Positions 8,019 through 15,901 of a DNA stretch of 62,126 nucleotides are shown here, in pieces. Numbering within the stretch: position 1 is the stretch's first letter; each line of letters begins with the position of its first letter. Origin of the DNA: JAGQRJ01 sp041402045 (GTDB lineage Bacteria > Planctomycetota > J058); assembly GCA_041402045.1 (NCBI GenBank), contig JAWKSZ010000048.1, positions 1-62,126 on the forward strand. The letters are read 5' to 3'. The notes under the pieces are model-generated. The model saw only the letters and a program-made list of their open reading frames with translations, searched no databases and was not told the DNA's origin. Position numbers and translations under genes: made by a program.

Positions 8019-10463
8019 ATGCACCTCGACACGCTCTACGCGGACCTCGACGCCGGGCGGCTCTACCTCACCTGGCGCGGGCACATTCCGGTGAACGAGC
8101 TGGACCTGACCGACGTGGCCGGGGTCCTGATCGCCAAGGAGGAGCTGCGCTCGGAGCCGCTGCCGCGCGAGCACTACGAGAAGCTCCTGCTCGACTACCT
8201 CGCCGACCCGATCGGGCTCGAGCTGCCCCCGGGGTTCATGATGGTCGCCGAAGCCGTCGAGGCCGCGGAGCGCGCCGAGCTCAAGGGCGAGCCCCTGCCG
8301 GACATGAAGGCGATCGCCGAGAACCTGCCCGCGGGCTGCCCGTTCCCCGCCTGGATGCTCCTGGCGGTGGGCGGCGACCCCGACCCGCTGGGGATCAAGG
8401 CCATGATCCCCAAGGAGCTCATGGCCGCGGCCGAGGGCGACCTGACCGCGCTGGGGCTCCCCAGCCAGGGAGACATCGACGCGGGCATGGCGGCGCTGGA
8501 CGAGATCAAGTCCGACGCCAAGCCCCAGGACTCGCTCAAGAAGCTGTCGGCCCTCGAGCCCATGCTCCCTCCGGACAAGCGCGCGGACTTCCGCGAGCAG
8601 CTCGGCAAGCTCGAGAAGTCCCTGGACGACATGGACCGCAAGCTCGCCGACCTCCCCCCCGAGGCCCAGAAGCCCCCGGCGGAGCCCAAGCCGCCCAAGC
8701 CCATGCACGAGGCCATGGAGGAGCAGAAGGCCGACCTGATCAAGCAGCTCCAGGCCATGAAGGCGCAGCCGCCCGAGGCGCAGCCGGCGGGGCTCGACGC
8801 GGCGATCAAGCGCGTCCAGGACGCGCCGAGCATAGACGCCGTGGCCACCGCGGCCCTGGCGCCCTTCGCCGCGATCGCGCTCCCCGAGATCCCGGACCTC
8901 CCCGACGCCGACGCGATCATTTCGGGGCACCGCGAGAAGATCGTGGCCTGGGAGGCGGACCTCAAGGAGCAGGGGGTCGACCACCCGCTCATGGGTCTGT
9001 TCGGGCTGGGGCACCGCCTGCTCGACCGCGCGCCGACCTGGGCTTCGGTCTCGAGCCCGGACATGACGCCCCTGCTCGAGGGCCTGGACATGGTCGCGGG
9101 CAAGCTCACTGGCATGGGCGTGACCGCTGCCGCGCTGGCGCCCATGCTGGACTTCAAGGGGCGCCTGGAGGCGCTCCTGGCCAAGCTGCCCCCGCCCAAG
9201 GCCAAGCCCCCGGAGCGCGACTTCGCCGGCCAGAACCTGCGCGGGAAGGACTTCTCGGGGCAGGACCTCGCGGGCAAGTGCTTCGTGGCGGCGAACCTGG
9301 TGAGCGTCAACTTCAGCAAGGCGAACCTCGCGGGGGCGGACTTCCGCGAGGCCAAGCTCGCCCGCGCGAACTTCGAGGGCGCGAACCTCGAGGGCGCGCT
9401 GTTCGACGAGGCGCTGCTCAGCCAGGCGCGCTTCGATGGGGCGAACCTGCGCAAGGCGCGGCTGAAGGAGGTCACCTGCAACGAGGGCAGCTTCGTGGGG
9501 GCCGACCTCAGCGAGGCCAGCCTCGAGCTGGCGCAGCTCGTGGACTCGAACCTGACCGGCGCCCGCATGCGCGGCGTAAACGCGGTGGACGCGGTCTTCG
9601 ACAAGTCGCTCCTGCGCGGCGCCGACCTGACCGAGGCGCGGCTGGAGTCGGCCAAGCTGATCGGCGCCAAGCTGGAGAAGGCGATCCTCGTGGACGCCAA
9701 CCTGCGCTTCGCGGTGCTGACCAAGGCTTGGCTCGACGAGGCCGACCTGACCCGGGCCGACCTCTCGATCGCGCAGGTCAACAAGATGCGCGCGATCGGC
9801 GGGATCTGGCGCGAGGTGCGCCTGGACATGACCAACTGCGGGTCGAGCTTGCTCAACCGCCTGGACCTGACCGGGGCCAAGGGCGACATGACGGGCTTCA
9901 CCAAGAGCGACCTCAGCGGCGCGACCCTGCACCAGGTCACGTTCCAGAAGGCGGACTTCTCCGACGCGATCCTGGAGGAGGCCGACCTCAGCCACGCGAG
10001 CATGCAGCAGACGAGCTTCCGCGACACCCAGGCCAGCCGCGCGCGCTTCGTGGAGGCCGACCTCCAGGGCAGCTCGGCGGGCGGGAAGCCGAACTTCACC
10101 GAGGCGGTGCTCGTGGGGCTCAAGGGGCGCTCGTCGGTGTGGATGGACGCCGACCTGACCCGCGCCGACTTCAGCTACGCCGACCTGCGGGAGGCCCAGT
10201 TCCAGGGCGCCCACGGCGAGGCCCCGCGCTTCTTCGCGGCCAAGCTCAAGGACGGCAACTTCCGCAAGGCGCGCTTCCGCGGCGCGGAGTTCGTGCAGAC
10301 CGACCTCTGCAACGTGGACCTCACGCACACGGAGCTGCTCCAGGCCCAGTTCGTCTCGGCGAACCTCTACGAGGCCAAGTTCCTCTTCGGCCAGCACGCT
10401 GGCTGCGACTTCACCCGCGCGAACCTCGAGCGCGCCCAGTTCGACGAAGGACGTCAGCCGTGA
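8019..10463 (+). CDS. End of DUF2169 domain, helical linker and pentapeptide-repeat domain
   Basis: 814 residues read from an ATG with no Shine-Dalgarno sequence, which supports its being the downstream half of the gene at 7172. Residues 1-70 complete DUF2169 (LDTLYADLDAGRLYLTWRG). Residues 70-390 are a Pro/Ala-rich, largely helical region. From about residue 400 to the end are pentapeptide repeats of the A(D/N)Lxx type (FAGQNLRGKDFSGQDL, ANLAGADF and many more), predicted to fold as a right-handed quadrilateral beta-helix. It ends GTGA, overlapping the next start by 4 bp. Pentapeptide proteins linked to DUF2169 are common in VgrG/DUF4150 islands; the molecular role is not established and may be scaffolding for spike assembly. 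Confidence 0.82.
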   Translation: MHLDTLYADLDAGRLYLTWRGHIPVNELDLTDVAGVLIAKEELRSEPLPREHYEKLLLDYLADPIGLELPPGFMMVAEAVEAAERAELKGEPLPDMKAIAENLPAGCPFPAWMLLAVGGDPDPLGIKAMIPKELMAAAEGDLTALGLPSQGDIDAGMAALDEIKSDAKPQDSLKKLSALEPMLPPDKRADFREQLGKLEKSLDDMDRKLADLPPEAQKPPAEPKPPKPMHEAMEEQKADLIKQLQAMKAQPPEAQPAGLDAAIKRVQDAPSIDAVATAALAPFAAIALPEIPDLPDADAIISGHREKIVAWEADLKEQGVDHPLMGLFGLGHRLLDRAPTWASVSSPDMTPLLEGLDMVAGKLTGMGVTAAALAPMLDFKGRLEALLAKLPPPKAKPPERDFAGQNLRGKDFSGQDLAGKCFVAANLVSVNFSKANLAGADFREAKLARANFEGANLEGALFDEALLSQARFDGANLRKARLKEVTCNEGSFVGADLSEASLELAQLVDSNLTGARMRGVNAVDAVFDKSLLRGADLTEARLESAKLIGAKLEKAILVDANLRFAVLTKAWLDEADLTRADLSIAQVNKMRAIGGIWREVRLDMTNCGSSLLNRLDLTGAKGDMTGFTKSDLSGATLHQVTFQKADFSDAILEEADLSHASMQQTSFRDTQASRARFVEADLQGSSAGGKPNFTEAVLVGLKGRSSVWMDADLTRADFSYADLREAQFQGAHGEAPRFFAAKLKDGNFRKARFRGAEFVQTDLCNVDLTHTELLQAQFVSANLYEAKFLFGQHAGCDFTRANLERAQFDEGRQP

Positions 10464-12658
10464 TCGATCGCGAGGCCGCCCTGGCCAAGACCCCCCTCCT
10501 GCGGGCAGACGACGTGCTGGAGCGGGTGAAGAAGGGCGAGTCCCTGGCCGGCAGGTTCCTCTACAACGTGGACCTGCGCGAGGCCGAGCTCAAGGGCGTC
10601 GACCTCAGCGGGGCCACGCTGCAGGGGGTGCGCCTCGACCGCGCGGACCTGCGCGGGGCCAACCTCAACGAGGCGAACCTGATCCAGTCCGACCTCACCC
10701 AGGCGCGGCTGGAGGAGGCGGACCTGCGCGGGGCCAAGGGCACCGACGTCAGCTTCAAGAGCGTGAGCGTGCGCGGCTCGCGCTGGAGCGAGGCCAAGAT
10801 CTCGCGGGCGGACTTCACGGGGGTCGACCTCACCGCCCTCGAGCTGCGCCAGACGGTGTTCGCCCAGGGCGTGTTCAAGGGCTGCTCGCTCCGCCGCGCG
10901 GACCTGCGCGACGCGAACCTCACGCTCGCGGACCTCGAGGGCGCGGACCTGCGCGAGGCCGACGCCCGCGGGGCCATGATCGTGAACGCGAACCTCAAAG
11001 GGGCGGACCTGCGCGGGGCGCAGCTCGAGCGGCTGATGCTCCCCGAGACCGACGCCAGCGGGGCGAACTTCGCCGGCTGCACGATCACCGCGGGCATGCT
11101 CGCTCGCGGCACCTTCGTGGGCGCCGACTTCCGCGGGGCGCAGCTCCTCGAGAGCCAGTGCGACGGGGCGAACCTGCGTGACGCCGACCTGCGCGACGCG
11201 GTCCTGACCAAGAGCGGCTTCACCCACTGCGACCTGCGCGGGGCCAAGCTCCCCGAGCGCATGCAGGAGGTGCTGCTCGTCGGGTCGAACCTCGAGGGCG
11301 CGGACCTCGTGAACAAGCACGTGTTCAAGTGCCTGCTCAACGAGGCGAACCTGCGCGGGGCGCGGGCCAACGATGCGACCTTCAGCGAGAGCATGTTCGG
11401 CGGCGCGGACTTCACCGGCGCCGACCTGCGCGGGCTGACCTGGGAGAAGTCCTTCGGTGAGGGCGCGATCCTGGCCGACGCGGACCTCACCGGGGGCAGC
11501 CTGGACTTCGTGAAGTTGCCCAAGAGCGACTGTCGGGGGGCCAAGCTCGCGCGCACGAACCTGAACTGCTCCTTCGCCAAAGCGAAGCTCGACAAGGGCG
11601 CGCTCTCGGGGCGCGACTGGGAGGGCACCGACTTCAGCGGGATCGACCTGGCCGGGGAGGACCTCTCCAGGTGCAACTTCGTGCGGGCGTGGTTCCACGA
11701 CTGCAACCTGAGCGGGGTGAACTTCAGCGAGGCCAACCTGGAGTGGGCGCAGCTGCACCGGGCCGACCTCACGAAGTCGGTGCTGACCGGGGCGAGCCTG
11801 AAGTACGTGAACCTGACCGGGGCCAAGCTCACCGGGCAGAACCTGCGCGACCAGGACCTGACCATGGCCACCCTGGACGACGCGGACCTCTCGGGGGCTG
11901 ACCTCAGCGGGGCCTACCTCTGGATGTGCGACTTCAAGCGCTCGGACCTCACCCACACGAACCTCACGCGCACGGTGTTCAAGGCGTCCAAGCTCGAGCG
12001 GATCAAGCTCGAGGGCGCGACCTTCGACCAGACCGAGTTCCACTGCGACTTCAACCTCGTGGACTTCACCCACATTCGCTTCGAGGGCCTGGACGTGACC
12101 CGCTCCTGCTTCCTCGAGTGCGACCTCTCGGGCAAGGACCTGCGGGGGGCCGACTTCTCGGGGAGCTCGTTCCTCAAGTCGAACCTCTCGGGCGCCGACC
12201 TGCGCGGCTGCAAGCTGGAGCGGGCCTGCTTCTTCCAGGCCGACCTCAGCAAGGCGCAGCTCCCGCAGCTCGTAGCCCGGGGCGCCGTGTTCGCCGAGGC
12301 CAACCTGCGCGAGGCGGTGCTGTTCGGCAGCGACCTGCGCAACGCGATCTTCCCCGACGCGAACGCGCAGCTCGCCGACTTCCGCCGCGCGGACTGCCGC
12401 GAGACGGTGTGGAAGAACGCCGACCTCCAGGGGGCGCGCTTCGAGGAGGCGCGCTTGATGTACGCCGACATGGCCTACGCCAAGCTCGACGCCGCCCGCT
12501 TCCAGTCGGCGGACCTGACCCTGGCCTGCATTCACGGCGCGAGCCTGCAGGGCACGCGGCTCTCGGGCGCGAGCACCAAGGGCTTGCGGCAGGACGACAA
12601 GAAGCGGCTCGCGGGCGAGCGCTTCGAGACCCCCGCCATGCCCGCAGGGGGCGCGTGA
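10460..12658 (+). CDS. Long pentapeptide-repeat protein
   Basis: 732 residues from a GTG overlapping the previous stop by 4 bp (GTGA), so translation is coupled. After an N-terminal stretch of about 35 residues (DREAALAKTPLLRADDVLER) nearly the whole protein is A(D/N)LxxA pentapeptides, for example VDLSGATLQGVRLDRADLRG, interrupted only by short irregular segments. This predicts one beta-helix tens of coils long. No enzymatic domain, signal peptide or membrane segment is seen. It ends about 80 bp before the next unit, which has its own copy of the shared promoter motif. Confidence 0.87.
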   Translation: MIDREAALAKTPLLRADDVLERVKKGESLAGRFLYNVDLREAELKGVDLSGATLQGVRLDRADLRGANLNEANLIQSDLTQARLEEADLRGAKGTDVSFKSVSVRGSRWSEAKISRADFTGVDLTALELRQTVFAQGVFKGCSLRRADLRDANLTLADLEGADLREADARGAMIVNANLKGADLRGAQLERLMLPETDASGANFAGCTITAGMLARGTFVGADFRGAQLLESQCDGANLRDADLRDAVLTKSGFTHCDLRGAKLPERMQEVLLVGSNLEGADLVNKHVFKCLLNEANLRGARANDATFSESMFGGADFTGADLRGLTWEKSFGEGAILADADLTGGSLDFVKLPKSDCRGAKLARTNLNCSFAKAKLDKGALSGRDWEGTDFSGIDLAGEDLSRCNFVRAWFHDCNLSGVNFSEANLEWAQLHRADLTKSVLTGASLKYVNLTGAKLTGQNLRDQDLTMATLDDADLSGADLSGAYLWMCDFKRSDLTHTNLTRTVFKASKLERIKLEGATFDQTEFHCDFNLVDFTHIRFEGLDVTRSCFLECDLSGKDLRGADFSGSSFLKSNLSGADLRGCKLERACFFQADLSKAQLPQLVARGAVFAEANLREAVLFGSDLRNAIFPDANAQLADFRRADCRETVWKNADLQGARFEEARLMYADMAYAKLDAARFQSADLTLACIHGASLQGTRLSGASTKGLRQDDKKRLAGERFETPAMPAGGA

Positions 12659-12687
12659 GCGCCGCCCTGGGGCGTTTGGATTTTGAG

Positions 12688-12714
12688 TGTGATCCCGGGG
12701 CCCGGTCCCTTGGA
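12688..12714 (+). promoter_or_regulatory. Shared upstream motif of the secretion island, third unit
   Basis: TGTGATCCC (12688-12696) and CCTTGGA (12708-12714), starts 20 nt apart, are identical in sequence and spacing to the vgrG2 copy, while the bases between differ. It lies 23 nt before the DUF3540 ATG, so if it is a promoter the leader is short. Confidence 0.5.
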
Positions 12715-12737
12715 TCCAAGGCAGAGAGGAGCGGGCT

Positions 12738-13331
12738 ATGAGCCTCGTCGTCGACACCCCCACCCCCGAGCTGACCACGCCGCGTTGGCGGACGCCGGCC
12801 CCCCAGCTCCCCGAGGCCACGCCGGCCCAGGCCACCACCCTCCTCGCGGAGACCGCGGCGGTGATCGGGGTCGACCCGGTGCGGGTCGTGGTCTCGAGCG
12901 GCGCGACCCTCGAGCTGCGCTGGGCGTTGCCCTTCCAGGGCGAGCTCGCCGTGGGCGACGCGGTCCAGGTCCTGGTCCAGGGGGAGCGCTGCTACGGCGT
13001 GGGCGTGTTGCGCAGCGCCGGGCGCTTCCGCCTGCTGCTGAGCGAGGCGGCCCAGCTCCGCGGGCTGCGCGTGCGCCTGCGCGGCGACCGGGGGGTCAAG
13101 CTCCTGGCGCCGGACCTCAAGCTCAAGGCGCGGCACCTGGTCGTGGACGCGACCGAGGTCGCCGAGAGCCTGGGCGGCGCCGTGCGCCGGGTCCTGGGCG
13201 TGCTCAAGGTGCGCGCCAAGCAGGCGCGCACGATCGTGGCTGGGGAGCACCACCTGCGCGCCAAGCGGCGGCGGGCGGTCGGCGCCGAGGCGCACCGCCT
13301 CGACGGCACCCTCGTGCAGTTCGGGCAGTAG
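12738..13331 (+). CDS. DUF3540 family protein (second copy)
   Basis: 197 residues with an ATG start and a GAGAGGAG ribosome binding site. A Pro/Thr-rich N-terminus leads into the beta-rich DUF3540 core (VRVVVSSGATLELRWALPFQ, VGDAVQVLVQGERCYGVGVL) and a C-terminal half of alternating strands with LKVRAKQARTIVAGEHHLRAK and a final HRLDGTLVQFG. It is a divergent paralogue of the gene at 362-901. It is first in a four-gene unit with the DUF4150-S41 gene 19 bp downstream. DUF3540 proteins are found next to PAAR-like effectors and may act in their loading; this is inference. Confidence 0.8.
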   Translation: MSLVVDTPTPELTTPRWRTPAPQLPEATPAQATTLLAETAAVIGVDPVRVVVSSGATLELRWALPFQGELAVGDAVQVLVQGERCYGVGVLRSAGRFRLLLSEAAQLRGLRVRLRGDRGVKLLAPDLKLKARHLVVDATEVAESLGGAVRRVLGVLKVRAKQARTIVAGEHHLRAKRRRAVGAEAHRLDGTLVQFGQ

Positions 13332-13350
13332 GACAAGGGAGCAGAGCGCC

Positions 13351-14412
13351 ATGATGCCAGCGAGCAACCAGGGGGTCGGCGAGAACATTGGGTTCCCCGA
13401 CGTGTGCAACACCCCCGTCGGTCCGGCGACCGCGCCGCTGCCGTACCCCAACACCGGCAGCAACTCCATGGCCATGCCGTTCTGCCCGACGTTGCTGGTG
13501 AGCATGATGCCCGCGCACAACCAGGGCGCGAAGCCGCTCATGACCAACGGCGACAACGCCGGCGTGGCGCACTCGAGCTTCATGATGTCCGGCGGGAACA
13601 ACATGGGGATCCCCACGGTGCTCATGTCGGGCATGCCCGCGGAGACGCTGTGCAACCCGACCCAGGGCAACAACTACAACTGCCCCCTGGACTCGAAGCT
13701 CGTGCCCAGCGCGGTGAACGTGCTCGTGGCCTTCCACAGCGCCGAGCTGCTCCAGGACCTCGCGGACCGGCCGCGGGCGAGCTGGGGCCTGACCCTCGAC
13801 GGCCAGGGCCGCGTGCTGCACGTGGCCCGGGGGAGCGCGGCCGCGCGCCGCGGGATCGTCCCCGGCGCCCGTGCCGCGGCCGACGCCCGGGGGCTGCGGG
13901 TGACCCAGGGCGGGCGCCAGCAGCGCTTCGCCGCGACGGACGCGCGCACCTCGGCGGTCCCCGGGCGCCTCGTGTTCGAGGGCCGGGGCGCGCGGCTCGT
14001 GCTGGAGCGGCTCTCCTGGGGGGCGCCCGGCTTCGTGCGCCAGGCCCTGGACGCCCTCGAGGCCGACGGCGCGCGGGCGCTGACCCTCGACCTCTGCGGG
14101 TGCCCCGGCGGCTCGGTCGAGGTCGCCCTCGAGCTGGCCGCGCTCCTGAACGCCTGGCGCGGGTCCCTTGAGGTCCTCGTCGACGCCCAGACCGCGTCGG
14201 CGGCCGAGGTCCTGGCCGCGCTCCTGCGCGACGCCGGCCGCGCGCCGCTCCGCGGCGAGCGCACCTACGGCAAGGGCCACGGCTGGGCCCTGCGCCTGGA
14301 GCGCGGCCGCGTGCGCGCCGCCGCTCCCGTGCGGCTCCTGCGCGCGGACGGCCGCGCCCTCGACCTCGGCCTCACCCCGGACCTGCGCGGCGCGGGTCCC
14401 CTCGACGCGTGA
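13351..14412 (+). CDS. DUF4150 (PAAR-like) spike tip fused to PDZ and S41 protease domains, predicted effector
   Basis: 353 residues. Residues 1-120 match the DUF4150 PAAR-like pattern (FPDVCNTPVGPA, PYPNTGSNSMA, repeated MMPA/MMSGGNN, ETLCNPTQGNNYNCP). Residues about 130-175 look like a PDZ domain (GLTLDGQGRVLHVARGSAAA, RRGIVPGARA). The remainder matches C-terminal-processing (S41) proteases: LDLCGCPGGS, then QTASAAEVLAALLRDAGRA and GERTYGKG. Ser283 and Lys308 are 25 residues apart, as Ser430 and Lys455 are in E. coli Prc; the Prc Gln four residues after Lys is Trp here. There is no signal peptide, as expected for type VI export through a PAAR tip. The next two genes overlap in series and may include an immunity or adaptor protein. 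S41 domains usually cut exposed C-termini. Confidence 0.85.
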   Translation: MMPASNQGVGENIGFPDVCNTPVGPATAPLPYPNTGSNSMAMPFCPTLLVSMMPAHNQGAKPLMTNGDNAGVAHSSFMMSGGNNMGIPTVLMSGMPAETLCNPTQGNNYNCPLDSKLVPSAVNVLVAFHSAELLQDLADRPRASWGLTLDGQGRVLHVARGSAAARRGIVPGARAAADARGLRVTQGGRQQRFAATDARTSAVPGRLVFEGRGARLVLERLSWGAPGFVRQALDALEADGARALTLDLCGCPGGSVEVALELAALLNAWRGSLEVLVDAQTASAAEVLAALLRDAGRAPLRGERTYGKGHGWALRLERGRVRAAAPVRLLRADGRALDLGLTPDLRGAGPLDA

Positions 14413-15059
14413 CCCCGCCCCTCACCCTCAGCGCCCGGGGCGCCTCCAGCAGCGGCTACTGGCTGAACTACGCCTTCGCCGCCGACCCGGGCTCGACCTG
14501 GGTCCAGGAGGTGGTGACCGAGGTCACCTGCGAGGCCGCGGAGGGTGCCTGGCTGCGCTTCCGCTCGAGCTACGGCGAGTTCTTCGTGCTGGGGGCCGAC
14601 GGCGGGCTGGGGCCGGCAGAGCGCCCGGACTGCGACCACCACGCGTTCGAGGTCGTCCACGACGGCTGGGGTCGAGCGGCGCTCAAGGACTGGCTGCGAG
14701 GGCACGAGGACCAGCCCCTGCGCTCGCCCGTGCGCCTGCACGTGGAGAAGCGCTTCCTCCTCGGCCGCGCGACCCTCGACGGCGTGGAGCTGCCCTCCGA
14801 CGTGTCCGAGCTCGGCGCCTTCGGCTACCTGGCCGAGGGGCCTCTGGCCCCGCCGCGGCTCGAGCTCGAGTTCTGCCTCGAGCCCTCGCAGCAGGTCGAG
14901 CTCCCGCTCCAGCGCCTGAGCGAGGGGACGGGGCGCTTCGTCGACGACCTGCGCTGGGAGGCCTGCGAGCGCTTCCGCTTCTCCTACGCCACCCTCTCGG
15001 GGACGCTGCTCGAGGCGGTCCCCTACGCCCCAACCTCCTGTGAAAGGATCGCCTCGTGA
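14409..15059 (+). CDS. Unknown protein coupled to the S41 fusion gene
   Basis: 216 residues from a GTG overlapping the previous stop (GTGA). I do not recognise the family. It is rich in aromatic and acidic residues with predicted beta-strands (GAWLRFRSSYGEFFVLG, LRSPVRLHVEKRFLLG, FRFSYATLSGTLLEAVPYAP) and has no signal peptide or membrane helix. Strict coupling to a predicted effector gene makes an immunity protein or an effector chaperone reasonable. A cytoplasmic immunity protein would be unexpected against a protease acting in the periplasm, so a chaperone or a component of the same complex may be likelier. It ends in another GTGA overlap. Confidence 0.7.
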   Translation: MTPPLTLSARGASSSGYWLNYAFAADPGSTWVQEVVTEVTCEAAEGAWLRFRSSYGEFFVLGADGGLGPAERPDCDHHAFEVVHDGWGRAALKDWLRGHEDQPLRSPVRLHVEKRFLLGRATLDGVELPSDVSELGAFGYLAEGPLAPPRLELEFCLEPSQQVELPLQRLSEGTGRFVDDLRWEACERFRFSYATLSGTLLEAVPYAPTSCERIAS

Positions 15060-15751
15060 GCGTGCCCCTCTCCTCGGACTGGTCGCGCGCCTGCGTGCCC
15101 TTCGGTCCCGCCACCGACAACCGCTGGTCGCCGCTGGGCACCGGGATCCTGCTCGTGCAGCGCCCGGTCGTGTGGCTGGTGACCCTCGACGCCCTGGTGC
15201 CCGAGGGCGCCGCGCTCTCGGCCTGGGTCAGCCCCGAGAACGACGGGACCCTGTTCGACCTCGGCGACCTGCACCGCCACACCGGACTGAGCTGGATCCG
15301 CGGCGGCGGCTACGCCGCCGCGCTGTGCCCGGTGAAGCCCGAGTGGAAGACCAAGGCCCTGAACGCCGAGCAGTCGGTGCTCGACCCGCGCCTGGCGGTG
15401 CCCATGACCCCGACCTGCACCGTGCAATACCACTACACGGGGCAGGGCGTGTTCGGCGGCGGGCCCGCCGCGCCCCACGTGATCTCGGGGGTCGTCACCC
15501 GCAACTCCGTCGAGCGCCTGTTCTGCTCCCTGCCCCTGTTCGCCCGCAACGCCGGGGCGCCGGTGTTCGCGGTGGTCAACTCGGCCCAGGGCGGCGAGCC
15601 CGAGGTGCGCCTCCTGGGCCTCGCCGAGCAGGCCGCCGAGCGCGCGCCGCTCCCCCTGAGCAGCGTGCTCCCGATCGCCGCCGCCTTCGAGCTGCTCCAG
15701 AGCGACGAGGCCCAGGCCCAGGTCTCCCGGGTCGTCCCCAGCGAGGTCTAG
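15056..15751 (+). CDS. Unknown protein, last gene of the secretion island
   Basis: 231 residues from a GTG overlapping the previous stop by 4 bp. The family is not recognised. It has a mixed alpha/beta look with Gly-rich turns (SWIRGGGYAAALCPVKPEW, HYTGQGVFGGGP) and a segment that reads like a beta-ketoacyl-synthase-type accessory fold (RLFCSLPLFARNAGAPVFAV), which is too weak to name. No signal peptide or membrane segment is seen. It ends the unit that begins at 12738, and 150 bp of convergent non-coding DNA separates it from the GGDEF gene. Confidence 0.7.
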   Translation: MSVPLSSDWSRACVPFGPATDNRWSPLGTGILLVQRPVVWLVTLDALVPEGAALSAWVSPENDGTLFDLGDLHRHTGLSWIRGGGYAAALCPVKPEWKTKALNAEQSVLDPRLAVPMTPTCTVQYHYTGQGVFGGGPAAPHVISGVVTRNSVERLFCSLPLFARNAGAPVFAVVNSAQGGEPEVRLLGLAEQAAERAPLPLSSVLPIAAAFELLQSDEAQAQVSRVVPSEV

Positions 15752-15901
15752 GGAGAGCCGCAGCACGCAGTGGCTCCTGTGGGAACCTCGATAGAAATAG
15801 GGGCCGCGATGCCGTGATCAGTGGTCGCCCACAACGCGGAAAGACCCAAGCTTCGCCTGAGGGAGTCCCAGGCTAGCCAGGCGCGAACGCTCGGGACGCC
15901 C

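Noticed and set aside
9200..12600. Short periodic DNA repeats resembling a tandem array
   Set aside because: They are codons of the pentapeptide repeats, with different third bases in each unit, and not a DNA repeat or a CRISPR array.
7172..12658. A single 1828-codon protein from the DUF2169 start to the end of the second pentapeptide gene
   Set aside because: From 8019 to 10460 this frame is Arg/Pro/Gly-rich and unlike protein, whereas the adjacent frame continues DUF2169 and pentapeptide repeats. It merges with the second gene only by chance.
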